64,000 nt of DNA from Acinetobacter venetianus RAG-1 = CIP 110063 (GCF_000368585.1 NZ_KB849558.1:1875925-1939924), one strand, 5' to 3'. Shown: positions 46,754-58,513, counted from the stretch's first letter. A program made the numbers and translations. The notes: generated by a model not told the origin, from the sequence alone.

Positions 46754-47236
46754 TTATTTTTTGACTTACACTACTCTAAACTGTCCACTGTTGTTTTATT
46801 CTTAAATGACAACTTGAACTTCCAATCCTTGAGTAGTTCGCTTAGCAAGTACTAAATTACCTGTTTGTTATTTTATGTTCAACTCCTGTTAACTCCTTTT
46901 TATAGACAACCCGACAAACGGCATAAAAATTAAACGTACTATTTGCATCTATAGTTAAAAAACAACTAATTGAACTTATTTGATATTTTCCCGACCAAAT
47001 TTTCAAAAATATGTTTATTTTTCTCTTTACTTTCCATTTATCTGAACAGTGCGACTTAGTCTTAATTGTTAACAAAAACACTTAATTTATTTTTTCTGCT
47101 AATAAGTGTTCAAACCATCTTTTTTAAGGGCTACAAATCTCTTATTTGTGAGATCGACTTATGTTAAACATAACTAGATTTTTCGAAGCTGTAGTACAAT
47201 TTGTACTTCTATGAATAGTTCTCCCTCTTTCAATTT
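46754..47236. promoter_or_regulatory. Divergent promoter region of filA and pabB
   Basis: 483 bp without a supported gene. It holds the filA promoter on one side. On the other, AGTACAA-T-TTGTACT (47193-47207) is a perfect 7+7 palindrome 30 bp before the pabB start and is a candidate operator. Confidence 0.55.
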
Positions 47237-48586
47237 ATGTCTCATTTTCAGCAAAAACTTGAAACTCAGCATATTTCAGCATTCGACCTTATCACTCGAC
47301 TTAAAGAATTGACTGGTTTAGTTTATTTGCATGATAACAACCATCCTATTATTGCATTTTTACCAAATAGATTTTTAGTTGGTAAAAGCTCCAATATTCA
47401 AGAATTTTATCGTGAAAATTTTAATCACTATTCACAAGAAATAAACCCAACATCAATTTTAGAATTTTCCACTTTTGATAATAACCTCGTTCTCAGAAAT
47501 CATACCAATCAAGGATTTCAAGGTGGATATATTGGTTTTTTTGGTTATGACTATAGTGCAAATTTGTCTGTAAATATTAAATCCCATCCTCAACCGAGCT
47601 TTTTTTTAGGTCAATATTCAACTTTTTTAAAATTCCACGAGCACGCTTGGTATTTTTATAGTCATGATGAAAATGCAGAAGAAATTTACCAAGATATATC
47701 TCATTTGATTCATCAAGAGACCAATATTGACGTACTCTCGTTAAGTGAGAAATGCCATCCACGTTGGTCTAAAGATCAATATTTAAATGCTTTCAATCAA
47801 GTCCAAGAGTACATTAAGGCTGGAGATTGTTACCAGATTAACCTTACGCAAGAATTTATCGCTCAAGCGAGTGGTTCTTTATTGAGTCAAGCTGAAAAAC
47901 TTTGGAAGCTAACACATGCCCCCTACTCAGGTTATTTGAAAGTTGATGAATTTGAACTACTAAGCTGTTCTCCAGAATTATTCATAGAATTTCAACATGA
48001 CAGACAGGTAAAAACCCGTCCAATTAAAGGAACTATGCCGCGTTTTGACGATCCAGCAGCGGATCAACTTTCTAAAGAGAAACTAAGTCAGTCACAGAAA
48101 GATCAAGCTGAAAATGTCATGATTGTTGATTTACTCAGAAATGATTTGAGTCTGTACGCCGAAACTGGTTCTGTTCAAACCACTAAATTATTTGAAATTG
48201 AGAGCTTCAACCAAGTTCATCACATGGTAAGCGAAATTACAGCAACATTAAAACCAGACATTCATCCTATGGAAATGCTTTTATCGGCACTTCCTGGTGG
48301 TTCAATTACAGGTGCACCAAAAATTCGAGCGATGCAAATCATTGAAGAACTTGAAGGAGCGCCACGCGGTGCTTACTGTGGAAGTCTTGGTTATTTCAAT
48401 TTTGATGGAACAGGTTGTTGGAACATCTTGATTCGTAGTATTCAGAAATATCAAGATCAACTTTCAATGTGGGCTGGTGGAGGAATTACCATTGCATCTG
48501 ATGCTGAAGCAGAATATCAAGAATGCTTTGATAAGATTTCTGCCATGCTTGATTTAATCAATACACAGCAGAAGCCTAAAAACTAA
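47237..48586 (+). CDS. pabB: Aminodeoxychorismate synthase component I
   Basis: PabB makes 4-amino-4-deoxychorismate from chorismate and ammonia supplied by PabA, for folate synthesis. The 449 residues carry the chorismate-binding motifs YQINLTQEF, the PIKGT motif (RPIKGTMPR) typical of PabB, EIESFNQVHHMVSEI and PGGSITGAPK, with the C-terminal AGGGI. Anthranilate synthase TrpE is the related alternative, but the PIKGT lysine favours PabB. It is convergent with hisC, only 8 bp apart. Confidence 0.92.
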   Translation: MSHFQQKLETQHISAFDLITRLKELTGLVYLHDNNHPIIAFLPNRFLVGKSSNIQEFYRENFNHYSQEINPTSILEFSTFDNNLVLRNHTNQGFQGGYIGFFGYDYSANLSVNIKSHPQPSFFLGQYSTFLKFHEHAWYFYSHDENAEEIYQDISHLIHQETNIDVLSLSEKCHPRWSKDQYLNAFNQVQEYIKAGDCYQINLTQEFIAQASGSLLSQAEKLWKLTHAPYSGYLKVDEFELLSCSPELFIEFQHDRQVKTRPIKGTMPRFDDPAADQLSKEKLSQSQKDQAENVMIVDLLRNDLSLYAETGSVQTTKLFEIESFNQVHHMVSEITATLKPDIHPMEMLLSALPGGSITGAPKIRAMQIIEELEGAPRGAYCGSLGYFNFDGTGCWNILIRSIQKYQDQLSMWAGGGITIASDAEAEYQECFDKISAMLDLINTQQKPKN

Positions 48587-48594
48587 AGTGCGAC

Positions 48595-49680
48595 TTATAA
48601 AGTTTGCGTTTTAAGTGTCTCGACTAAACGCTGATTTTGTTCATCTGTACCAATTGTGATACGTAGGAATTGATTAATTCTCGGCTTATTGAAATAACGA
48701 ACAATAATTCCCTGCTCACGCAACTGTTGAGCAAGCTGCCCTGCATCATGCTGAGGATGCGTCGCAAATATAAAATTGGCTTTGGATGGCAAGATATTAA
48801 AGCCAAGCGCAGTCAAATCATTCACAAGAAGTTCACGACTTTCGATCACTTTTTGACATTGCTGCACAAAATAAGCTTGATCTTCAAATGATGCAACCGC
48901 TGCTGCTATCGCAAAACGATCAATTGGATAAGAGTTAAAACTATTTTTCACAGCTTCAAGTGCTGCAATTAAATGTGGCTGTGCAATCGCAAAACCGACA
49001 CGTAAGCCAGCCAGTGAGCGTGATTTTGAAGTTGTTTGACATACCACTAAATTGTCATATCGATGAACAAGCTGAACAGCTGATTCCGCTCCAAAATCAA
49101 CATAAGCCTCATCAATCACAACCACTTGATCTGGATTCGCTTGTAACACTTGCTCGATCTCAGCTAACCCCAAAGCTATACTGGTCGGTGCATTTGGGTT
49201 CGTAATAATAATGCCGCCATTTTCTTGCTGATAATCTGCAACATTGATTTCAAATTTATCATTTAATGGAATTTGTTTAGTTTCAATTCCAAAAAACTGG
49301 CTATAAACAGGATAAAAGCTGTAGGTAATATCTGGATATAGGATAGGTTGTTTTTGAATAAAGAATGCTTTGAAAATATGAGCTAAAACCTCGTCTGAGC
49401 CGTTACCTACAAAAACTTGAGCAATATCGACGTGTTGCTGATTAGCAATTGCTTGTTTTAAAGCAGTCGCATCAGGATCAGGGTATAAACGTAAGGCATC
49501 AGCTTGATTAGCCAAAACAGCCTGAACGGCTTCCACAACTTTTGGTGATGGTGGATATGGATTTTCGTTGGTATTGAGTTTGAGTAAATTCTGAATTTTA
49601 GGTTGCTCGCCCGGCACATAAGGCTCTAACTCACGAACTTCTGGACTCCAAAAACGCATTTGCTCTGTTGTAAACGTCAT
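48595..49680 (-). CDS. hisC: Histidinol-phosphate aminotransferase
   Basis: HisC converts imidazole-acetol phosphate to histidinol phosphate with PLP. The 361 residues have the PLP-lysine region [18 protein letters not shown] and the class II features [12 protein letters not shown] near the N-terminus. I chose the ATG at 49680 (MTFTTEQM), which follows an AGAGAGTAG stretch. It lies after hisD, with a terminator hairpin in the 63-bp gap, so its expression may be partly separate. Confidence 0.94.
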   Translation of the reverse strand: MTFTTEQMRFWSPEVRELEPYVPGEQPKIQNLLKLNTNENPYPPSPKVVEAVQAVLANQADALRLYPDPDATALKQAIANQQHVDIAQVFVGNGSDEVLAHIFKAFFIQKQPILYPDITYSFYPVYSQFFGIETKQIPLNDKFEINVADYQQENGGIIITNPNAPTSIALGLAEIEQVLQANPDQVVVIDEAYVDFGAESAVQLVHRYDNLVVCQTTSKSRSLAGLRVGFAIAQPHLIAALEAVKNSFNSYPIDRFAIAAAVASFEDQAYFVQQCQKVIESRELLVNDLTALGFNILPSKANFIFATHPQHDAGQLAQQLREQGIIVRYFNKPRINQFLRITIGTDEQNQRLVETLKTQTL

Positions 49681-49702
49681 TTTTCTACTCTCTTTGTGTC
49701 TC

Positions 49703-49725
49703 AAAAAAGGGGCTTATCAGCCCCT
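49703..49725 (-). terminator. Terminator-like hairpin between hisD and hisC
   Basis: AGGGGCT (49708-49714) pairs with AGCCCCT (49719-49725), loop TATC, with a T-run on the minus strand. It lies about 28 bp before the hisC start, so it may attenuate transcription of hisC. Confidence 0.75.
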
Positions 49726-49743
49726 ATCTATTTCTCGAATCGG

Positions 49744-51033
49744 TTATTGATAACGGTAACGTGCTGAGCGAGCATGGGCATCCAAATTTTCTTGCACTGC
49801 AAGAACATCGGCGGTCTTCGCTAAAGTTTTAACACCTTCCTGTGAGCACATAATCAAACTTGAGCGTTTTTGGAAATCATAAACACCGAGTGGCGATGAA
49901 AACCGTGCTGTACCTGAAGTCGGTAACACATGGTTTGGACCAGCACAATAATCGCCAATTGCTTCAGGGGTATAACGCCCCATAAAGATTGCACCTGCAT
50001 GACGTATTTCTTGGCTCATCAACTCAGCATCGTCTAGGCACAGTTCTAAATGCTCAGGCGCAACTTGATTAATGAGATCGATCGCTTCTGCACGATCCTT
50101 TACCAGTACTAATGCACCACGATTTTGAATCGATGTTTTCGCAATTTCAGCTTTTGGTAATTCACTTAAATGCTTTTCGATAGCCGCTTCAACTGCATTT
50201 AAGAGCACTTCATCAGGTGTAATAAAAATAGCCTGCGCCACAGTGTCATGCTCAGCTTGAGACAATACGTCCATTGCCAACCATTCAGCATTATTTTCCC
50301 CTTCAGCATAAACCAAAATTTCTGAAGGGCCTGCAATCATATCAATACCGACCTGACCGAATACCGCGCGCTTTGCAGCTGCGACAAAACGATTGCCAGG
50401 TCCTGTAATTTTATCTACAGCTGGAACTGTTTGAGTTCCATAGGCTAATGCTGCAACCGCTTGTGCACCACCAATAGTAAACACACGACTCACACCAGCT
50501 AAATAGGCAGCTGCCAATACAAGTGGATTCAATTCACCATTTGGTGCTGGTACGACCATAATAATTTCTGGCACGCCAGCCACATGTGCTGGTAAAGCAT
50601 TCATCAAAACTGATGATGGATATGAGGCTAATCCACCTGGCACATAAATCCCAACGCGATCAAGCGGTGTAACCTTTTGGCCTAGCGTATTGCCTAACTC
50701 ATCGACATAAGTCCAGCCTTCTTGTTTTTGTGCCTCATGGAATGAACGGATACGTTTCGCAGCAAGTTCAAGTGCTTCGCGTATTTCAGTACTTAAGCCA
50801 TCAAATGCAGATTTGAGTTGTATTTGAGTTAACTCTAAATCAGAGAATTGATGCGCTGGATGTCGATCGAACTGCTGTGTTAATTTAAGTACATGATCAT
50901 CACCATGCTGACGAACATCAGCAATAATTTGATCTACGGTTTGTACTAATTGAGGATCATTCACAGTTTCAAATGCTAAAAGTTCAGCAAAAGCCTGTTT
51001 AAAGTTCTGATCCTGAGTCGATAAACGTCGCAT
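49744..51033 (-). CDS. hisD: Histidinol dehydrogenase
   Basis: HisD carries out the last two oxidations of histidine synthesis (histidinol to histidine) with NAD and zinc. The 429 residues include [20 protein letters not shown], the family signature beginning [15 protein letters not shown], and [16 protein letters not shown] prefer the ATG at 51033 (MRRLST); a GTG at 51045 is possible. Confidence 0.95.
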   Translation of the reverse strand: MRRLSTQDQNFKQAFAELLAFETVNDPQLVQTVDQIIADVRQHGDDHVLKLTQQFDRHPAHQFSDLELTQIQLKSAFDGLSTEIREALELAAKRIRSFHEAQKQEGWTYVDELGNTLGQKVTPLDRVGIYVPGGLASYPSSVLMNALPAHVAGVPEIIMVVPAPNGELNPLVLAAAYLAGVSRVFTIGGAQAVAALAYGTQTVPAVDKITGPGNRFVAAAKRAVFGQVGIDMIAGPSEILVYAEGENNAEWLAMDVLSQAEHDTVAQAIFITPDEVLLNAVEAAIEKHLSELPKAEIAKTSIQNRGALVLVKDRAEAIDLINQVAPEHLELCLDDAELMSQEIRHAGAIFMGRYTPEAIGDYCAGPNHVLPTSGTARFSSPLGVYDFQKRSSLIMCSQEGVKTLAKTADVLAVQENLDAHARSARYRYQ

Positions 51034-51238
51034 CAATTTACCCACAAGGCGAATAATAGAGCGCTAAGTTTACTCTTTTTCATTAGGCTTGTGGGTGCAA
51101 TCTCCGCCTAAAAAATCAATCGTGTAGAAAGATAAGCTCGATGAATGATTAATTTTCAATGAAAAATAATAAATACCATAAAGAAACTAAAAATTTTTAT
51201 AACGAATACAATTATTTATAATTAAATGTATTTTTAAC

Positions 51239-51265
51239 TGTCACAGTTTATATTCCTGAATCGTC
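51239..51265 (+). promoter_or_regulatory. ECF41-type sigma factor promoter
   Basis: TGTCACA at 51239-51245 and CGTC at 51262-51265 are separated by 16 bases. This is the consensus of promoters used by ECF41 sigma factors. It lies just upstream of the carboxymuconolactone decarboxylase gene that precedes the ECF41 gene, so the module is probably self-activated. Confidence 0.85.
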
Positions 51266-51302
51266 AGTTTATTAGCAAATCCGCTGTAATTAGGAAATAA
51301 AA

Positions 51303-51734
51303 ATGACGAGTCATAATATCCACCCGCAAAAACATCTACCAGATGCAATTCACTATCTACAACAAGTTCATCAATATATTGAGCAATCAACACTCATTGA
51401 GCGTTCACTGTATCATCTTGTCTTACTCAGAGCCTCCCAAATCAATCAATGCGCATTTTGCGTCAAAATGCACATTGCAGAAGCACTCGCAGATGGTGAA
51501 ACACAAACAAGATTGGATCGATTAATTGTTTGGCAACACTGCTCAGATTTCAGTGTACAAGAAAAAGCTGCTTTCGCTTGGGTAGAGGCTTTAACAACAC
51601 TACAAGTTCAAACAGACTATGAACCTCTTCGTGTTGAGTTACTCCAATATTTCAGTGAAGCGCAAATATCTGCTTTAACTTTACTCATTGGTATGATTAA
51701 TTTATGGAATCGTATTGGTATCGCTCAACACTAA
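51303..51734 (+). CDS. Carboxymuconolactone decarboxylase/AhpD-like protein
   Basis: The 143-residue protein has the redox pair and histidine of the AhpD-like fold in CAFCVKMHIAEA (about residues 56-67). AhpD-type proteins act as peroxide-related reductases or in gamma-carboxymuconolactone decarboxylation; the CxxC favours a redox role. This family is the typical partner of ECF41 sigma factors. It lies 6 bp before the sigma factor gene, behind a matching promoter. Confidence 0.88.
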   Translation: MTSHNIHPQKHLPDAIHYLQQVHQYIEQSTLIERSLYHLVLLRASQINQCAFCVKMHIAEALADGETQTRLDRLIVWQHCSDFSVQEKAAFAWVEALTTLQVQTDYEPLRVELLQYFSEAQISALTLLIGMINLWNRIGIAQH

Positions 51735-51740
51735 AATCAA

Positions 51741-52610
51741 ATGAATACGACAACAAATTTCAGTAATGAAGATTTAAAGCTATTTCAGGTAAGCCGAACA
51801 TTTTTGTTTGGCCTTGCCTATCGACTTTTAGGGTCAGTACATGAAACTGAAGATGTTTTACAAGAAATTTTTATCAAATGGCAGCAACAACCTAAACAAG
51901 ATATTATCAATCCACAAGCTTGGCTAACGGCTGTATGCACTCGCCACTGTATTGATCTTCTACGTTCGCATCATAAATCTCGAACTGAATATATTGGAAC
52001 TTGGCTACCCGATCCATATGATCAGTCAGAAGATTTATCCATTGAATCCGATTACACGCTTTCTACCGCTTTTCTTTTAGTATTAGAAAAACTTTCCGCC
52101 AAAGAACGAGCAGCCTATTTACTGCATGATATTTTCAATTTTGATTACATCGAAATTTCAGAGTTTCTACAGGAGACACAAAGCTATTGTCGACAATTAG
52201 TGACTCGTGGGCGGAAACATATTAAAGCAGAACCCAAAATACTTTCAACGCTTCCTACCTCACGACAACTTGTTCTGCTTGATGCTTTTAAACATGCTGT
52301 TCATTCTCAGAATATTGGACGACTCAAAGAGTTATTGAGTGAGGATATCCTGTTTGCAGCAGATGGTGGCGGCAAGGTCTCTGCAATTCGTCACCCATTT
52401 ATAGGTCAATCTAATGTATTACGCTTCTTTGAACGTTTGCTCTTTATTGCGTGGAATGAGTTATCTTGGAAAATATGTCTCTTGAATGGCAATCTTGGTT
52501 TCAAACTGTACGACCACAACCAGACCTATGTAACTGCAATCACTTTTAGTTTTAATCAATCGCAAATATCTGATATCTACGTATTACGAAATCCAGAAAA
52601 ACTTAAATAA
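51741..52610 (+). CDS. ECF41-family sigma factor with SnoaL-like C-terminus
   Basis: The 289-residue protein has sigma-70 regions 2 (LAYRLLGSVHETEDVLQEIF) and 4 (LSAKERAAYLLHDIF...FDYIEISEFL) followed by a SnoaL-like domain of about 110 residues. The three ECF41 hallmarks are present: WLPDP in the linker, DGGGK in the extension and NPEKL near the C-terminus. In this group the C-terminal domain controls activity in place of an anti-sigma factor. It most likely activates the promoter at 51239; the signal is unknown. Confidence 0.92.
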   Translation: MNTTTNFSNEDLKLFQVSRTFLFGLAYRLLGSVHETEDVLQEIFIKWQQQPKQDIINPQAWLTAVCTRHCIDLLRSHHKSRTEYIGTWLPDPYDQSEDLSIESDYTLSTAFLLVLEKLSAKERAAYLLHDIFNFDYIEISEFLQETQSYCRQLVTRGRKHIKAEPKILSTLPTSRQLVLLDAFKHAVHSQNIGRLKELLSEDILFAADGGGKVSAIRHPFIGQSNVLRFFERLLFIAWNELSWKICLLNGNLGFKLYDHNQTYVTAITFSFNQSQISDIYVLRNPEKLK

Positions 52611-52638
52611 AAAGGCCAACCTTAGTTGACCCTTTTTA
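52606..52638. terminator. Terminator between the ECF41 module and hisG
   Basis: A-run, stem GG.CAAC/GTTG.CC with one mismatch, then a T-run. It is shared by the convergent sigma factor and hisG genes. Confidence 0.7.
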
Positions 52639-52652
52639 ATTTAAAAATACGA

Positions 52653-54598
<1,946 letters not shown>

Positions 54599-54850
54599 TT
54601 AAGCTCCGAAAAGGCTTGCTTTGCGCCATTCGTCTTTTGTCATTGCACGAATTGTTACTGCGTGAACTTCACCACTCGCGATATAAGAATTTAGAGGTGC
54701 ATAAACCGCTTGCTGACGTGTTACCGTTCTTTTACCTTCAAACTGATCATCAACAATGCGAAGGTCAAATTTTCCAGCTTGTCCACTCACTGCTACTTCT
54801 GCTTCAGGGAAGGCTTCTTTTAAAATTTGCGTGAGCTGCTCACTATTCAT
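54599..54850 (-). CDS. ibaG: BolA-family protein IbaG
   Basis: The 83-residue protein has the BolA fold with the signature RTVTRQQAVYAPLNSYIASG and HAVTIRAMTKDEW near the end. The position directly before murA is typical of IbaG (YrbA). BolA proteins work with monothiol glutaredoxins in iron-sulfur metabolism. It is the first gene of the ibaG-murA-hisG operon. Confidence 0.92.
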   Translation of the reverse strand: MNSEQLTQILKEAFPEAEVAVSGQAGKFDLRIVDDQFEGKRTVTRQQAVYAPLNSYIASGEVHAVTIRAMTKDEWRKASLFGA

Positions 54851-54943
54851 TTCAAGACCTCTTATACAACCATTGGTGTAAAACGAGTTATTTTACTATA
54901 ACTTTTTCACATAATTCAGTACGCAGTTTCTTTTTTTATCAAT

Positions 54944-54974
54944 AAAAAAAGAGGCTCATAAAAAGCCTCTTTTA
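54944..54974. terminator. Terminator between hpf and ibaG
   Basis: A-run, stem AGAGGCT/AGCCTCT, then a T-run. On the minus strand it follows hpf. Confidence 0.85.
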
Positions 54975-54987
54975 TAAATACAAAAAA

Positions 54988-55329
54988 TTAACTCAAAAGT
55001 GCTAGTTCATGTTGATATGAACACTGCATTTTTCTATGTTTTGCAAGTTGTCTTTTTAATTTTTCTGTTAACTTTTTAATCGAAGTATACATATCATCAG
55101 CAGTTGCTTGAGCAAATAGCTCAATCCCCGGTAAACGTATAATTGCTTCAGCAATATGGTTTGCACTGCCTTTATGCGAACGTTTATCAATTTGATGATC
55201 TTTAGCCAATTTGATTTGCATACTATTCACTTGATCTAGATGCTTAGTCATCTGACTAAATTTTTCTTTTATATTTTTTTCAATTGCTGGCGTAATTGTT
55301 AAATGGTGTCCACGAATCGTTATTTGCAT
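54988..55329 (-). CDS. hpf: Ribosome hibernation promoting factor, short form
   Basis: Hpf binds the 30S subunit in resting cells and stabilises inactive ribosome dimers. The 113-residue protein begins MQITIRGHHLTITPAIEKNI and has the typical basic helix KLTEKLKRQLAKHR. It lacks the long-form C-terminal domain. I chose the ATG at 55329; the frame extends upstream to 55362. Its place just after rpoN is common in gammaproteobacteria. Confidence 0.93.
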   Translation of the reverse strand: MQITIRGHHLTITPAIEKNIKEKFSQMTKHLDQVNSMQIKLAKDHQIDKRSHKGSANHIAEAIIRLPGIELFAQATADDMYTSIKKLTEKLKRQLAKHRKMQCSYQHELALLS

Positions 55330-55496
55330 AATTCTATCCCTCACCTTTTTCTCAGGAATCAAGAAAATCGCTCAAGTAAATTTAATGCATATCAATTATC
55401 TAACATCCATTAAACCATTGCAGCGATTCCTCTAGTGATTATTAAAGATTCATTATTTCGTAATAATGAACACCTAGAATAGTCACACCTTGAATT

Positions 55497-56945
55497 TTAG
55501 ATCAAGACTTTTCTTTCAGAAGATGATGGAATATGTAACGATTCACGATATTTCGCTACAGTCCTTCGAGCAACTTCAATACCTTCATTTTTCAACATCT
55601 CAGCAATTGTATTATCAGACAAAGGCTTGCGAGGATTCTCATTGGAAACTAGCTTTTTGATCATTGCGCGAATCGCAGTTGATGAAGCTTCGCCTCCTGT
55701 TGTCGTTCCAACATGACTTGAAAAAAAGTATTTCAATTCAAATAAACCACGTGGCGTCAGCATATATTTATTAGTCGTCACACGCGATACAGTCGATTCA
55801 TGTAATTCGACCTCTTCAGCTACATCACGTAAAACCAATGGCTTCATTGCCTCTGCACCTTGCTCAAGAAAAGCACGTTGGTGCTCGACTATACAAGTTG
55901 CAACTTTTAAAAGTGTTTTATGTCTTTCATCAATACTTTTTATAAAATTTTTAGCTTCAAGCATTTGATTTCGCAAATAAACATTATCATCACTTTGATC
56001 TGCTCGGCGAATCATATTTGAATAAAATGAATTAATGCGTAGTTTTGGCATCACATCTGGATTGAGTTGCACTTGCCAATGTTGATCTTTTTTTGCCACA
56101 ACAACATCTGGAACCTGATATTCAGATTCTTGTTGATCAAACTCTAAACCAGGATAAGGCTTTAATGTTTTTAATAAATCAACAGCACTTTTTAGCTGTT
56201 CTTTAGATAAACCTGTTTGCTTTAATAATTTATTTAAATCATTAGAGATCAATAATTCATAATATTTTAGTAAACTCTTTGCTTCTGAAATATAAGGAAC
56301 TTTGTCATGTAAGCCTTCTAACTGAATTTTCAAACACTCAGCCAAATTTCGAGAACCCACACCAATTGGATCTAAATGTTGAATATGTTTTAAAACAACG
56401 ATAACTTCATCTTCTTCAACCTCTTCATCATTTTCCATTTCTTGTAATAACCGATTGACGGCTAATAAAATATCGTCCAACTCTGCATCTAGAAACCCTT
56501 TATCATCTAAAGAATCAACAATGCAGTAGGCAATTAATTTATCAATTAAAGAAAAATGTAACAGATTAACCTGCTCTAAAATATGTTCTTTTAAACCTAA
56601 ATGGACTTGACGATTATCTTCTCGCTCTTCATATTCCGGGGTCGCTAAGGCTGTTGATTGATGGGTATAAATATCATCCCACTCTGTATCTACAGGTAAA
56701 TCATTAGGTAAATGATCCGCATTAAGCTCAGTTGTTAAATCGCCTGTTTCTTGCGACTCAAGTGTAGATAAACTTTCTGTAGAACTATTTTCTTCAACTT
56801 TCTCAAGTAATGGATTACTATCTAATTGAATTTGTATTTCTTGTTCTAATTCTAGACTCGATAATTGTAAAAGACGAATAGCCTGTTGCAATTGAGGAGT
56901 TAACGAGAGATTGTTCGCAACTTTCAACCCAACAGATAATTTCAT
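55497..56945 (-). CDS. rpoN: RNA polymerase sigma-54 factor
   Basis: RpoN directs RNA polymerase to -24/-12 promoters and needs enhancer-binding ATPases. The 482 residues have the glutamine- and leucine-rich activator region (LQQAIRLLQLSSLELEQEIQ) and an acidic linker (about residues 50-115). The core-binding region and the C-terminal RpoN box ARRTVAKYRE follow. It is followed by hpf 168 bp downstream. Confidence 0.96.
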   Translation of the reverse strand: MKLSVGLKVANNLSLTPQLQQAIRLLQLSSLELEQEIQIQLDSNPLLEKVEENSSTESLSTLESQETGDLTTELNADHLPNDLPVDTEWDDIYTHQSTALATPEYEEREDNRQVHLGLKEHILEQVNLLHFSLIDKLIAYCIVDSLDDKGFLDAELDDILLAVNRLLQEMENDEEVEEDEVIVVLKHIQHLDPIGVGSRNLAECLKIQLEGLHDKVPYISEAKSLLKYYELLISNDLNKLLKQTGLSKEQLKSAVDLLKTLKPYPGLEFDQQESEYQVPDVVVAKKDQHWQVQLNPDVMPKLRINSFYSNMIRRADQSDDNVYLRNQMLEAKNFIKSIDERHKTLLKVATCIVEHQRAFLEQGAEAMKPLVLRDVAEEVELHESTVSRVTTNKYMLTPRGLFELKYFFSSHVGTTTGGEASSTAIRAMIKKLVSNENPRKPLSDNTIAEMLKNEGIEVARRTVAKYRESLHIPSSSERKVLI

Positions 56946-57176
56946 GGTATTCCCCTTTTATATTAAGCAAAAAACATGCCTATTAAAATATTTATAACAT
57001 AAAGCAATGTTTCCGCCTATAAGCAAAGCTATTTTCCACTGACTAATCTGTTCAAAAAACTGACAAAGATACGAATATTTATTGTAATGAATAATGTTTC
57101 TCTCTTATTGAATAAACATACAAACAACATAGAATTATTTTGGATTTTGCTGCTTTAGGCATTAAATCATTTCATC

Positions 57177-57323
57177 CTATACCTTCTGCCCCATCGTTGT
57201 TCGCACAACTTCATTTAAATCCCCTGCTAAAAAGCCAGAACAAGTCGTACTCATTGAACCAGAAGAATGCGCATAACGTCCACAAGCAGACCAAACCTTA
57301 GATAAAAGTTCATAGAGAATCAT
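57177..57323 (-). CDS. Candidate 48-residue protein of unknown function
   Basis: An ATG at 57323 preceded by AGGA (five bases upstream) opens a 48-codon frame with stop at 57177. The product begins MILYELLSKVWSACGRYAHS, continues SGSMSTTCSGFLAGDLNEVV and ends RTTMGQKV. It has a hydrophobic-to-amphipathic start and two cysteines and matches no family I know. The ribosome-binding site and clean codons support it; its shortness keeps confidence moderate. It lies between rpoN and the insertion sequence. Confidence 0.5.
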   Translation of the reverse strand: MILYELLSKVWSACGRYAHSSGSMSTTCSGFLAGDLNEVVRTTMGQKV

Positions 57324-57404
57324 ATCAGTCCTAATAGCATTTCTTATTTAGCATCTAATTAGAATAAAAATAGCACGACTCTTTCAATATTGACTCGTAT
57401 TTTA

Positions 57405-57413
57405 ATTATGCAC
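57405..57413. repeat. Left 9-bp target site duplication
   Basis: ATTATGCAC directly before the left end of the insertion sequence; the same nonamer follows the right end. Confidence 0.93.
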
Positions 57414-58454
57414 GGCTTTGTTGCACAAAGGCTTGAAATGCACAGCTGCCCCTAAGTGATCCAAATTTAATTGGCAACTTGGGTATGAGATTGACCTAAT
57501 TCTGTAAATTTATTTAAGACTGCCACACGTGCATGAATCTCGTTGACTTGATTGTTAAAATTTTTAGCGCTGAGTTTATCCCCTAATAATTTGATGCAAT
57601 GCATCTTGGTTTCCACCAAACTTCGCCGATGATAGCCTGACCATTTTTTCCATAGTGTTCTGCCTAAACGTTTAACTGTTCGAAGTAATTCATTTCGCTC
57701 CTGAGAATGTGATTTTGTATCTTTCCAAGGTCTTGCATTTTTTCTAGGAGGAATCACTGCATGCGCTTGTCGATCTGCAATGACTTGACGGCATCTTTTT
57801 GTGTCATAAGCTCCATCGGTATAAACAGAGTCTATTTGCTCATCCAATGGAATCTGATCAAGTAAATCACTAAGTACCTGTGAATCGCTGACATTATTTG
57901 TGGTGAGTTGTACTGCACGTATTTGAAGGGTTTCAGCATCTATAGCAATATGAAGCTTATGCCATTGGCGACGATATTCAGATCCATGTTTCTTGCGTTT
58001 CCATTCACCTTCACCTAGAAACTTTAAACCAGTAGAGTCCACGAGCAGATGTAGTTCATCGCTGCTTTTTTGATAGCTAATCACAATATCAATATGCTTT
58101 TGTCTTCTGCATATGGTCGAATAATCTGGTGCTGTCCAATCTAATCCGCAAAGTTTAATCAGGCTCTGAACAAAACCTGTAACCATGCGTAAAGAGAGTC
58201 TAAATAGAGATTTGATCATTAAACAGCATTGAATAGCTGTGTCTGAGTAAGTTTGATTTCGACCTTGCTTGCCTTGTGGTTGTGCATACCACTGAGTCTT
58301 TGGATCAAACCAAATGGAAATATTACCTCGGTTAATGAGGGCTCGATTATAGGAAGGCCAATTGGTTGTGCGATAGGTTCTAGGGGGCAGGTTTATTCAT
58401 TTTGAAATTATATGGCTGAATAAATCTTCGTGGCTAGGTTTATGCAACAAAGCC
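57414..58454 (-). mobile_element. IS5-family (IS903-type) insertion sequence
   Basis: The element is 1041 bp and its ends are inverted copies of GGCTTTGTTGCA, extended to about 16 bp with one mismatch. It is flanked by the direct repeat ATTATGCAC. A 9-bp target duplication and GGCTTTGTTG ends fit the IS903 subgroup of IS5. It carries one transposase gene, which has a frameshift near its start. It landed between the rRNA terminator and the small gene at 57177. The exact duplications suggest a recent insertion. Confidence 0.93.
57467..58400 (-). pseudogene. Frameshifted IS5-family transposase
   Basis: From the ATG at 58400 the frame reads MNKPAP and then hits TAG at 58380-58382. The run of five Gs on the plus strand (58383-58387) has one base too many. 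Without it the frame continues as RTYRTTNWPSYNRALINRGN and joins the rest without break. The DDE parts look intact (LLVDSTGLKFLGEGEW, VYTDGAYDTKR, SLVETKMHCIKLLGDKL). From 58219 an internal ATG opens a 250-residue frame that would lack the N-terminal part. It is probably inactive unless ribosomes slip at the C-run. Confidence 0.85.
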
Positions 58455-58463
58455 ATTATGCAC
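58455..58463. repeat. Right 9-bp target site duplication
   Basis: ATTATGCAC directly after the right end of the insertion sequence, identical to 57405-57413. Confidence 0.93.
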
Positions 58464-58466
58464 AAT

Positions 58467-58504
58467 AAAAAACACCCCCTCTGCATTAGCGGAGGGGGTG
58501 TTTA
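58467..58504 (-). terminator. rRNA operon terminator
   Basis: AACACCCCCTC pairs with GAGGGGGTGTT, an 11-bp stem with a T-rich run in the direction of rRNA transcription. It follows the 5S gene. Confidence 0.9.
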
Positions 58505-58513
58505 AATTTAAAA

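Noticed and set aside
46857..47081. 74-codon frame in the filA-pabB gap
   Set aside because: Lysine-rich translation of AT-rich DNA without a ribosome-binding site.
57467..58219. Intact 250-residue transposase
   Set aside because: The frame opens at an internal ATG and lacks the conserved N-terminal part, which is present upstream but out of frame.
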